Made by a program: the position numbers and the translations under genes. Shown in pieces: positions 5,510 to 10,882 of a stretch of DNA of 10,882 nt. This stretch comes from Patescibacteria group bacterium. GTDB lineage: Bacteria; Patescibacteriota; Doudnabacteria; UBA920; 2-01-FULL-50-11. Under the pieces are notes generated by a model that was given only the letters and a program-made list of their open reading frames with translations, had not been told where the DNA came from and ran no database searches. Numbering within the stretch: position 1 is the first letter of the stretch; the number at the start of each line of letters is the position of its first letter. The DNA is taken from NCBI GenBank assembly GCA_023485925.1, contig JAMDAJ010000066.1, positions 1 to 10,882 of the forward strand, read 5' to 3'.

Positions 5510-5827
5510 ATGCCCAAATTCAAGTTAAAGAAAGGCGATATGGTGAAGATCCTGGCCGGAAAAGACAAAGGCAAGACCGGCAAGATCATCAAGATCCACC
5601 CCCAGACTGCCCAGGCCACGGTGGAGGGCGTGAATTTGCTTACCCGCCACGAGCGGCCTAAGCGCAGCCGGCAAAAAGGCCAGAAGATATTAGTGCCGAT
5701 GCCGCTGCCGGGAAGCCGTTTGATGCTGGTTTGTCCCAACTGCGGAAAGCCGACGCGGATCGGGTACAAGCTTTCGGAGCAGGGCAAAAAGCAGCGAATG
5801 TGCAAAAAATGTCAGCGGGTCTTTTAA
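5510..5827 (+). CDS. rplX: 50S ribosomal protein L24 (uL24) with zinc-ribbon cysteines
   Basis: L24 is an assembly-initiator protein that binds the 5' region of 23S rRNA and lies near the tunnel exit. The N-terminal KOW motif is KKGDMVKILAGKDKGKTGK (7-25). The C-terminal half carries two CxxC pairs, C75/C78 (CPNC) and C98/C101 (CKKC), a zinc-ribbon form found in many bacteria but not E. coli. The length is 105 residues. I use the ATG at 5510, which gives the usual MPKFKLKKGD start. An in-frame TTG at 5486 would add 8 residues and overlap rplN by 20 bases; it is less likely. Confidence 0.96.
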   Translation: MPKFKLKKGDMVKILAGKDKGKTGKIIKIHPQTAQATVEGVNLLTRHERPKRSRQKGQKILVPMPLPGSRLMLVCPNCGKPTRIGYKLSEQGKKQRMCKKCQRVF

Positions 5828-5847
5828 CGCTTATTTAAGTCGATTTC

Positions 5848-6396
5848 ATGTTGAGTCTTCAGCAAAAAGAGAATAAGGATGTCCGGCCGAAACTCGCGGC
5901 GCAGTTTAAGTATGGGAATTTAAACATGACCCCGAAGCTTATTAAGATCGTTTTGAACGTGGGCTTAAGATCGGACCTCAAAGACGCCCGTGTCGTGGAC
6001 GAGTACACCCGCGACCTCGCGGCGATTTCCGGACAGAAACCGGTTTCCACCGTGGCCAAGAAATCCATTTCGTCCTTTAAGATCCGCGAGGGCCAAACCG
6101 TGGGATTGATGGTGACTTTGCGCGGAAAGCGGATGTACGAGTTTTTGGATAAACTTATCAATGTCACCCTGCCCCGTGTGCGCGATTTTCGCGGCCTGGA
6201 AGAAAAAGGTTTTGACCGTTCGGGCAATTATTCCCTGGGATTTCGCGATCAGTTGGCTTTCCCGGAAATTTCGGCGGAGTCGGTCGATCATCTCTTCGGT
6301 ATTCAGGTGACCCTTACCGTTTCGGCCCGGACGCGCGAGGCCGGCATCGTTTATCTGCGCGCCCTGGGGTTACCTCTTAAGAGCGTCTCTAAATAA
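5848..6396 (+). CDS. rplE: 50S ribosomal protein L5 (uL5)
   Basis: L5 binds 5S rRNA and sits in the central protuberance, contacting the P-site tRNA elbow. It is 182 residues, near the usual 179. Visible L5 blocks are NMTPKLIKIVLNVGL (26-40), GQKPVSTVAKKSISSFKIRE (62-81), VTLRGKRMYEFLDKL (89-103), LPRVRDFRGL (108-117) and GNYSLGFRDQLAFPEI (126-141). The ATG is 20 bases after rplX. In E. coli S8 represses the spc operon at this gene's start; I see no obvious S8-type helix here, though folding was not computed. Confidence 0.97.
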   Translation: MLSLQQKENKDVRPKLAAQFKYGNLNMTPKLIKIVLNVGLRSDLKDARVVDEYTRDLAAISGQKPVSTVAKKSISSFKIREGQTVGLMVTLRGKRMYEFLDKLINVTLPRVRDFRGLEEKGFDRSGNYSLGFRDQLAFPEISAESVDHLFGIQVTLTVSARTREAGIVYLRALGLPLKSVSK

Positions 6397-6403
6397 TCAT
6401 ACT

Positions 6404-6589
6404 ATGGCGAGAAAAGCTTTGGTCGTAAAAGCGAATAGGAAGCCGAAATTTTCAACCCGGAAGATCCGGCGGTGTTGGCGCTGCGGCCGCAAACACGGCT
6501 ACATGCGCGATTTTGAGTTGTGCCGTATTTGTTTTCGGGAGCTGGCCTTGCGCGGGGAGATCCCCGGCATCACCAAGGCGAGCTGGTAA
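6404..6589 (+). CDS. rpsN: 30S ribosomal protein S14, zinc-binding (type Z, uS14)
   Basis: Short zinc form of S14 (61 residues), part of the small-subunit head; also named rpsZ. The zinc ligands are C24-x2-C27 and C40-x2-C43 in RRCWRCGRKHGYMRDFELCR and the following CxxCFRE. The C-terminus GEIPGITKASW is the standard ending. The long zinc-free form (about 100 residues) is excluded by length. It lies 7 bases after rplE, with AATCATACT directly before the ATG. A 36-base A/T-rich spacer follows before rpsH, in which I see no strong structure. Confidence 0.97.
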   Translation: MARKALVVKANRKPKFSTRKIRRCWRCGRKHGYMRDFELCRICFRELALRGEIPGITKASW

Positions 6590-6625
6590 TTTCAAATTTA
6601 TTGTTTTTAATTTTTTGAACTCGAA

Positions 6626-7015
6626 ATGACCGATCCAATCTCAGACATGCTCACGCAAATAAGGAACGGCTTGGCTTCTGGAAAAACCGAGGTGACTTTG
6701 CCATATTCGAAATTCAAGTTCGAGCTGGGTCGGATGCTCGCGGCACAGGGTTGGCTGGAGGAAGCGGCCGAGGTTGTTTCCGGCGACCGGAAATCCCTGC
6801 GTTTAAAATTCAAGTTTTTAAATTCCAAGCCGGCGATCTCGGGCCTGAAGCGCGTGAGCACGCCCGGGCAGCGCATTTATGCGGGGGCCGATGCTTTGCC
6901 GCGCACCCAAGGCGGTTTCGGCGCAACCATCGTTTCCACCTCGCGCGGTCTTTATACTGATAAGCAGGCGCGGAAAGAACACTTGGGCGGCGAAATCATC
7001 TGCCAAATTTGGTAA
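6626..7015 (+). CDS. rpsH: 30S ribosomal protein S8 (uS8)
   Basis: S8 is a primary 16S rRNA binder (helix 21) and in E. coli the autogenous repressor of the spc operon. It begins MTDPISDMLTQIRNGLASGK and ends with the conserved VSTSRGLYTDKQARKEHLGG (103-122) and a Trp C-terminus. The length of 129 residues is normal (E. coli 130). The S8 signature residues that contact RNA are intact. The ATG follows ACTCGAA, with no Shine-Dalgarno. A longer frame reading into rplF from inside this gene exists but is not coding. Confidence 0.98.
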   Translation: MTDPISDMLTQIRNGLASGKTEVTLPYSKFKFELGRMLAAQGWLEEAAEVVSGDRKSLRLKFKFLNSKPAISGLKRVSTPGQRIYAGADALPRTQGGFGATIVSTSRGLYTDKQARKEHLGGEIICQIW

Positions 7016-7031
7016 ATCATCTTTTGAGCTT

Positions 7032-7580
7032 ATGTCGAAGATAGCAAAAAAACCCATAATTCTGCCGGCTGGCGTCACCGTTGCGGTTGCGTCCGGTTCG
7101 ATTACGGTCAATGGGCCGAAAGGCAAACTCACTGGGCTACTGGTGCCGAAAGTTACGGTTTCGGTCGGAGAAGGCCGCGTCAGTACGTCGGTCGAAGATC
7201 CGAAAGACCGCCGTTTACGCTCACTCTGGGGGACGATGCATTCCCTGCTTGCCAATATGATCGAAGGCGTATCGAGTGGCTATGTGAAAAAACTCGAGAT
7301 CGTTGGGGTGGGTTACCGGGCAACCGCGGACAAGACCAAACTTTCTATGCATTTGGGCTATTCCCATCCGGTCGATCTGCCGATCCCGGCCGGTCTGGAA
7401 GTGAAGGTGGAAAAAAACCTCATCACCGTAAGCGGCATCGACAAGCAGCTCGTCGGACAATTTTCCGCTTTGGTCAGACAGCAGCGCAAACCCGAGCCGT
7501 ACAAAGGCAAGGGCATCAAATACGTAGACGAGGTCATTCGCCGCAAGGCCGGCAAAGTGGTCAAAGCGGTCGGCGGTTAA
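7032..7580 (+). CDS. rplF: 50S ribosomal protein L6 (uL6)
   Basis: L6 is built from two similar alpha/beta domains and lies near the sarcin-ricin loop and the factor-binding site. MSKIAKKPIILPAGV is a standard N-terminus. The second domain opens with VGVGYRATA (91-99), and the C-terminal signature PEPYKGKGIKY (154-164) is present. The length is 182 residues (E. coli 177). The in-frame open stretch extends back to 6879 inside rpsH, but the ATG at 7032 matches the family start and leaves a 16-base gap. The motif AATCATCTTTT (7015-7025) lies just upstream, the same 11-mer found before rpsS. Confidence 0.97.
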   Translation: MSKIAKKPIILPAGVTVAVASGSITVNGPKGKLTGLLVPKVTVSVGEGRVSTSVEDPKDRRLRSLWGTMHSLLANMIEGVSSGYVKKLEIVGVGYRATADKTKLSMHLGYSHPVDLPIPAGLEVKVEKNLITVSGIDKQLVGQFSALVRQQRKPEPYKGKGIKYVDEVIRRKAGKVVKAVGG

Positions 7581-7589
7581 CCATTTTAT

Positions 7590-7952
7590 ATGACGCTACA
7601 TATCAGCAAAAAAAGGATCGCGCGCGCAAGACGCCATCACAGAGTGAGGGCCAAGCTTTTTGGGACGGCCGACGTCCCGCGATTTTCGGTGTTCAGAAGC
7701 GGGAAGCACATTTACGCCCAGCTTATCGATGACGTTTCCGGCCGGACGCTGTTGTCGCTTACCAGCATGAAGAAGGGCAAGACCGGGAAGCAGAAGAAAA
7801 CGGACGCGGCCCGGGCTTTGGGCGTGGAATTCGGCAGCGCGGTTTCGAAGTTGGGCATTAAGCGGGTGGCCTTTGACCGCGGGGGTTATGCTTATCACGG
7901 CCGGGTGCAGGCCTTGGCCGAGGGCGCCCGGGAAAGCGGTTTAGAATTTTAA
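7590..7952 (+). CDS. rplR: 50S ribosomal protein L18 (uL18)
   Basis: L18 binds 5S rRNA with L5 and attaches it to the large subunit. The Arg/His-rich N-terminus (KKRIARARRHHRVRAKLFG, 7-25) is the RNA-binding extension. The fold is marked by PRFSVFRSGKHIYAQLIDD (30-48) and FDRGGYAYHGRV (95-106). At 120 residues it matches the family (E. coli 117). It starts 9 bases after rplF; upstream bases are A/T-rich (CATTTTAT) without a Shine-Dalgarno. Confidence 0.97.
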   Translation: MTLHISKKRIARARRHHRVRAKLFGTADVPRFSVFRSGKHIYAQLIDDVSGRTLLSLTSMKKGKTGKQKKTDAARALGVEFGSAVSKLGIKRVAFDRGGYAYHGRVQALAEGARESGLEF

Positions 7953-7965
7953 AGCGATAAATATT

Positions 7966-8442
7966 ATGGCGCACGAAAATCGTCAAAGGGAACGCAAGGA
8001 GTTCGACCAGACCGTGGTGGATATTGCGCGCGTGACGCGCGTGGTGGCCGGCGGCAAACGTATGCGTTTTCGGGCGCTCGTTGTGCTCGGCGATAAGAAA
8101 GGTTCGGTCGGCATGGCGGTCAAAAAAGGCGCGGACGTTTCGGAAGCCGTGAACAAGGCGGCGACCGCGGCAAAAAAGCAGATGTTGAAGGTCCCGATAA
8201 CCGGTAGTACTATTCCGCACGAGGTGATTTTTAAGTATAAGGCGAGCAAAATCCTATTGAAACCGGCCAAGCCCGGCACCGGCGTTATTGCCGGGGGTTC
8301 GGTGCGGGCAGTGGTGGAAGCGGCCGGCATTTCGGACATCTTGAGCAAATCTTTGGGTTCGTCCAACAAGATAAATATCGTGAAGGCGGTCTTTGGCGCC
8401 TTTTCCAAGCTGAAAACACCGGTAAAAGTCCAAGACAAATAA
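7966..8442 (+). CDS. rpsE: 30S ribosomal protein S5 (uS5)
   Basis: S5 contributes to decoding accuracy and the mRNA entry channel with S3 and S4. The N-terminal double-stranded-RNA-binding-like domain covers about 12-78 (RVVAGGKRMRFRALVVLGD, then GSVGMAVKKG). The C-terminal domain has GSTIPHEVIFKYKASKILL (80-98) and GTGVIAGGSVRAVVEAAGI (104-122). The 158 residues compare with 167 in E. coli. Only 4 bases separate the stop from rplO, so there is no room for rpmD (L30), which normally lies here. Confidence 0.98.
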   Translation: MAHENRQRERKEFDQTVVDIARVTRVVAGGKRMRFRALVVLGDKKGSVGMAVKKGADVSEAVNKAATAAKKQMLKVPITGSTIPHEVIFKYKASKILLKPAKPGTGVIAGGSVRAVVEAAGISDILSKSLGSSNKINIVKAVFGAFSKLKTPVKVQDK

Positions 8443-8446
8443 TAAT

Positions 8447-8908
8447 ATGGAGATAGAACTTTTCAATTTGAAGCCGGTCGTAAAACGGAAAGCCCGCAAG
8501 CGCGTGGGTCGCGGTAATGCCGCGGGACAAGGCACTTTTGCCGGCCGCGGCGGCAAGGGGCAGACGGCCCGCTCTGGCGGTTCCATCCGTCCGGGTTTTG
8601 AAGGCGGACGGACGACTTTGATAATGCAGACGCCGAAATTGCGCGGCAAAGGTTTTCGCTCGCTCAGTCCGGAAGCGGAAGTCGTTAAAGTTTCGGAGCT
8701 GAATGTTTTTACAAACGCAGAAAAAGTGACTTTTAAAAGTTTGAAAGCCAAGGGTTTGGTAGACCGCGAGCCGGTGAAAATTTTGGCCGGCGGGACGCTC
8801 ACCAAAGAATTGGAAGTTATGGTTCCGGTTTCAGCTTCCGCCCGCGAGGTCATCGAGAAAGCCGGTGGGAAAGTTATCGCCGAGTCATCCGCGGAAAAAA
8901 AAGAGTAA
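8447..8908 (+). CDS. rplO: 50S ribosomal protein L15 (uL15)
   Basis: L15 is a late-assembly large-subunit protein with a long Gly/Arg-rich extended N-terminus. KRKARKRVGRGNAAGQG (13-29) and GRGGKGQTARSGG (33-45) are the family hallmark, followed by a globular domain to about residue 146 and a short acidic/basic tail. It has 153 residues (E. coli 144). It directly follows rpsE because rpmD is missing. The TAA stop lies in a 6-bp inverted repeat GAGTAA/TTACTC immediately before secY. Confidence 0.97.
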   Translation: MEIELFNLKPVVKRKARKRVGRGNAAGQGTFAGRGGKGQTARSGGSIRPGFEGGRTTLIMQTPKLRGKGFRSLSPEAEVVKVSELNVFTNAEKVTFKSLKAKGLVDREPVKILAGGTLTKELEVMVPVSASAREVIEKAGGKVIAESSAEKKE

Positions 8909-8920
8909 GTTAAATTACTC
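8903..8920 (+). promoter_or_regulatory. Small inverted repeat at the rplO stop, just before the secY start
   Basis: GAGTAA (8903-8908, containing the rplO TAA stop) pairs with TTACTC (8915-8920) around the loop GTTAAA; the secY ATG follows at 8923. The stem is only 6 A/T-rich base pairs and would be weak alone, but it has the same layout as the hairpins after rplC, rplD, rpsS and secY: the 5' arm is the stop codon. It may tune coupling from rplO to secY, or be chance. Confidence 0.35.
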
Positions 8921-8922
8921 AA

Positions 8923-10206
8923 ATGCAAAAATTCCTGCAGATTTTCAAGCTTCCCGATCTGCGCAATAAAATCATTGCGGTGGCACTGCTGCTTGCGGCA
9001 ACGCGTTTTTTGGCGCACATCCCCATTCCGGGTATTGATGTGAACCAGCTGCGGTCGTTTTTCCAGCAGAATCAGTTCTTTGGCCTTTTGGATATTTTTT
9101 CCGGCGGCGGTCTTTCTAACGTGTCCATCGCCATGATCGGTCTTTCGCCTTACATCACCGCTTCCATTATCATCCAGCTTCTTACCATCCTCATTCCGAA
9201 ACTCCAGGAGATGCAGAAGGAGGGCGGGGAGGCCGGCCGGGCAAAATTGAATCAGTACACCCGCTATATCGCTGTGCCGCTGGCTGCCTTGCAGGCCTTT
9301 GGCACGATTTTGCTGTTCACGCGCGGGAGCGGCGGGAGCGCGCCAGTGATTTCCGCGCTTTCGCCTTTTGACTGGTTCGTCACTATTTTGTCCGTGACGG
9401 CCGGTTCGATGATATTGATGTGGATCGGGGAGTGGATAACCGATTACAACATCGGCAACGGCATCTCCCTTATCATCTTTGCCGGTATCGTGGCGCGAAT
9501 CCCGCAGTTCGCATCACAAGGGCTCGCAACTTACGATCCCTCCACTCTGCCCACGCTTATCGGTTTTGCCATCGTGGGGCTTTTGGTGGTCGCGGGTGTC
9601 GTGGTCATCACCGAGGCCCAGCGCAATATCCCTGTGTCTTACGCAAAGCGGGTGCGCGGCAATAAGCTTTACGGCGGCGTGTCCACGCACTTGCCGCTCC
9701 GCATCAATACTGCCGGCGTCATTCCCATCATCTTTGCCATCTCCGTGATGCTGTTCCCCGGCATCATCGCCAATTTTTTCGTGCACGCCAATAACGCTTA
9801 CGTGGCCAACGCCGCTACTTACGTCGTGGACCTTTTTAACAACCGCATCTTTTACGATGCGTTGTATTTCCTTTTGGTCGTGGTCTTCACGTACTTCTAT
9901 ACGGCGGTCATCTTCAATCCTGATGAAGTGGCGGAGAATATCCAGCGCCAGGGCGGTTTCATTCCGGGACTTAGGCCGGGGAGCCAGACCGCGGAATTTT
10001 TGTATAAAGTTTTGAACCGCATCACTCTAGCCGGCGCGTTGTTTTTGGGCATCATCGCCATTATGCCTTTCCTGTTTCAGTCGGCCACGCAATCGGCGAA
10101 TTTGACTTTTGGCGGCACCAGTTTGCTCATCGTGGTAGCCGTGGTCATTGAAACCGTCAAACAAATCGAATCCCAGCTCATCGTGCGTGATTACGAAGGG
10201 TTTTGA
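8923..10206 (+). CDS. secY: Protein translocase subunit SecY
   Basis: SecY is the channel of the SecYEG translocon in the cytoplasmic membrane, receiving proteins from ribosomes or SecA. The 427 residues (E. coli 443) contain about ten hydrophobic segments, roughly at 17-38, 66-92, 113-133, 150-170, 178-194, 208-231, 262-286, 309-332, 366-388 and 396-412. Conserved stretches include HIPIPGID (32-39, plug-side start), IGNGISLIIFAGI (177-189), the cytoplasmic loop ending LPLRINTAGVIPIIFA (257-272) and QRQGGFIPGLRPG (341-353). It closes the spc operon. The adk, map and infA genes that often follow are not next; instead come a repeat, a terminator-like hairpin and a DedA-family gene. It ends in TGA, the first bases of repeat copy D. 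Confidence 0.99.
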   Translation: MQKFLQIFKLPDLRNKIIAVALLLAATRFLAHIPIPGIDVNQLRSFFQQNQFFGLLDIFSGGGLSNVSIAMIGLSPYITASIIIQLLTILIPKLQEMQKEGGEAGRAKLNQYTRYIAVPLAALQAFGTILLFTRGSGGSAPVISALSPFDWFVTILSVTAGSMILMWIGEWITDYNIGNGISLIIFAGIVARIPQFASQGLATYDPSTLPTLIGFAIVGLLVVAGVVVITEAQRNIPVSYAKRVRGNKLYGGVSTHLPLRINTAGVIPIIFAISVMLFPGIIANFFVHANNAYVANAATYVVDLFNNRIFYDALYFLLVVVFTYFYTAVIFNPDEVAENIQRQGGFIPGLRPGSQTAEFLYKVLNRITLAGALFLGIIAIMPFLFQSATQSANLTFGGTSLLIVVAVVIETVKQIESQLIVRDYEGF

Positions 10207-10245
10207 AACCCGTCAGGGCTTCACCCCGAGCGCAGGCCGAGGGGT
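10204..10245. repeat. Palindromic intergenic repeat, copy D (short, diverged)
   Basis: TGAA (10204-10207, including the secY stop) plus CCC (10209-10211) pair with GGG (10216-10218) plus TTCA (10220-10223) around GTCA, with one mismatch. Next, ACCCC (10223-10227) pairs with GGGGT (10241-10245) around GAGCGCAGGCCGA. This core matches the strand-reversed right half of copy A (ATCCT-GAGCGGAGCGA-AGGAT), except that both sides of the stem have changed together: ATCCT/AGGAT became ACCCC/GGGGT. That is compensatory change in a two-sequence comparison. No T-tract follows directly. Confidence 0.5.
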
Positions 10246-10280
10246 AAATCGATTGCAGATTTAAGATCATCGAAAGTCAG

Positions 10281-10312
10281 AAAGGCATTAGTGGTAACTA
10301 GTGTCTTTTGTT
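10281..10312 (+). terminator. Terminator-like hairpin ending the ribosomal-protein/secY transcript
   Basis: AAAGGCATTAGT (10281-10292) pairs with ACTAGTGTCTTT (10297-10308): 12 base pairs, two of them G-U, with the 4-base loop GGTA. The 3' arm runs into TTTTGTT (10306-10312). The stem is A/U-rich, so as an intrinsic terminator it is of moderate strength. Its position 75-106 bases after secY and directly before a promoter is what an operon end would look like. The stem also occupies the -35 region of the downstream promoter. Confidence 0.5.
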
Positions 10313-10317
10313 ATAAT
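10309..10317 (+). promoter_or_regulatory. Extended -10 promoter for the DedA-family gene (leaderless)
   Basis: TGTTATAAT is a perfect extended -10 element: TG, one base, then TATAAT at 10312-10317. No good -35 hexamer lies 16-18 bases upstream, which is acceptable for an extended -10. Transcription would start about 6-7 bases after TATAAT, that is at or beside the ATG at 10324, giving an mRNA with little or no 5' leader. Confidence 0.65.
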
Positions 10318-10323
10318 AGCTCC

Positions 10324-10882
10324 ATGCACTTCGATTTGGTCGCGTTAATTAAAACCGTGGGAATGTTCGGGGTCTGGGGCATTATTTTTGCCGAGTCCGG
10401 ACTTTTGATCGGTTTTTTTCTGCCAGGGGATAGTCTTATCTTCACCGCGGGGTTTTTGGCCTCGCAGGGTTTTTTGGGCATCTGGCCGCTTGCCATCGGC
10501 TGTTTTTTGGCGGCGGTGTTGGGCGACAGCACGGGTTACGCTTTCGGCAAGCGCGTGGGCCCGGCAATATTCAACAAAGAGGAGTCGCTATTTTTCAGCA
10601 AGAAAAATTTGCAACGCGCTCAAGATTTTTACGAGCGGCACGGTGGCAAGACGATTTTTTTGGCGCGCTTCATGCCGGTCATCCGGACTTTTGCGCCCAT
10701 CGTTGCCGGCGTGGGTCAGATGCATTACCGCAAATTCCTGGCCTGGAACATCGGCGGCGGTTTTTTCTGGGCCGTCGGGATGAGCGTGGCCGGCTATTTT
10801 TTGGGCGCTTCTGTGCCGAACGCCGACCGCTATGTGCTGCCGATAGTCGCCGTTATCATTTTCACTTCGGTACTCCCGCCTA
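10324..10882 (+). CDS. DedA-family (VTT-domain) inner-membrane protein, 3'-truncated by the window edge
   Basis: 186 codons of an open frame running off the window end. DedA proteins are polytopic membrane proteins; members are implicated in undecaprenyl-phosphate or phospholipid flipping and in proton-dependent membrane homeostasis. The sequence has FAESGLLIGFFLPGDSLIF (22-40), the glycine-rich GDSTGYAFGKRVG (67-79), and ARFMPVIRTFAPIVAG (114-129). E24, D36, R115 and R121 keep exactly the spacing of E39, D51, R130 and R136, residues important in E. coli YqjA. Hydrophobic segments lie at about 12-33, 37-66, 110-130 and 139-162, with another at the cut end. The ATG at 10324 is 6 bases after a TATAAT, with no ribosome-binding site. 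The exact DedA subtype and substrate cannot be told. Confidence 0.9.
   Translation, partial: MHFDLVALIKTVGMFGVWGIIFAESGLLIGFFLPGDSLIFTAGFLASQGFLGIWPLAIGCFLAAVLGDSTGYAFGKRVGPAIFNKEESLFFSKKNLQRAQDFYERHGGKTIFLARFMPVIRTFAPIVAGVGQMHYRKFLAWNIGGGFFWAVGMSVAGYFLGASVPNADRYVLPIVAVIIFTSVLPP

Noticed and set aside
6879..7031. Upstream extension of rplF into rpsH
   Set aside because: The 51 extra codons lie in another frame of the conserved S8 C-terminus, and L6 starts normally at the ATG at 7032.
8254..9018. Antisense open frame of 254 codons across rpsE, rplO and secY (minus strand)
   Set aside because: It lies opposite three conserved genes, resembles no family I recognise, and contains runs typical of reversed ribosomal-protein coding sequence. 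The same holds for the minus-strand frames at 3327-3878, 3491-4018, 2071-2454 and 7983-8438.
10490..10783. 97-codon + strand frame near the window end
   Set aside because: It is in another frame inside the DedA-family gene, which shows clear family motifs in its own frame from 10324.
1..10882. UGA recoding (glycine) as in some CPR lineages
   Set aside because: TGA terminates rplD, rpsS, rplP, rpsQ and secY at the expected protein ends and does not occur in frame within the conserved genes.

Overview
This window is one long, co-directional (+ strand) ribosomal-protein gene cluster: most of the bacterial S10 operon joined directly to the spc operon. It enters inside rplC (L3) and runs rplD, rplW, rplB, rpsS, rplV, rpsC, rplP, rpmC, rpsQ, rplN, rplX, rplE, rpsN, rpsH, rplF, rplR, rpsE, rplO, secY. 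A separately controlled DedA-family membrane protein gene follows and is cut by the window end. There are no tRNA or rRNA genes, no CRISPR array and no transposase gene.

Organism: the gene order is standard bacterial, but rpmD (L30), normally between rpsE and rplO, is missing; only 4 bases separate those two genes. L30 loss is a recognised trait of the Candidate Phyla Radiation (Patescibacteria). Together with long Lys/Glu/Ala-rich tails on L3, L23 and S19, a variant L16 loop, no Shine-Dalgarno sequences and GTCATCCTGA-type palindromes between genes, I infer a CPR bacterium, most likely Parcubacteria-like. UGA is used as a stop, so this is not one of the lineages that read UGA as glycine. The lineage call is from pattern recognition, not a tree.

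Layout: 1-4557 is the S10 block (L3 to L16). 4670-5137 holds L29 and S17. rpsQ and rplN overlap by 4 bases, joining the S10 and spc blocks without a break. 5134-8908 is the spc block from L14 to L15, and 8923-10206 is secY, the membrane channel into which these ribosomes insert proteins. At 10207-10323 lie a repeat, a terminator-like hairpin and an extended -10 promoter only 6 bases before the DedA start codon, which predicts a leaderless mRNA.

What stands out is between the genes. (1) The rplC-rplD gap has a 15-bp perfect inverted repeat running from the rplC stop codon to the rplD start codon, and a competing local hairpin, as in an RNA switch or translational-coupling device ahead of L4. 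(2) Four gaps carry copies of a GTCATCCTGA/AAGGAT palindromic repeat. Each starts with a hairpin whose first bases are the upstream TGA stop codon, and those four genes are the only ones here ending in TGA apart from rpsQ, where TGA is part of an ATGA overlap. (3) No start codon has a usable Shine-Dalgarno; several are instead preceded by AATCAAGT- or AATCATCTTTT-like motifs. (4) L23, at the peptide exit, has an added N-terminus that begins like the membrane-binding end of FtsY.
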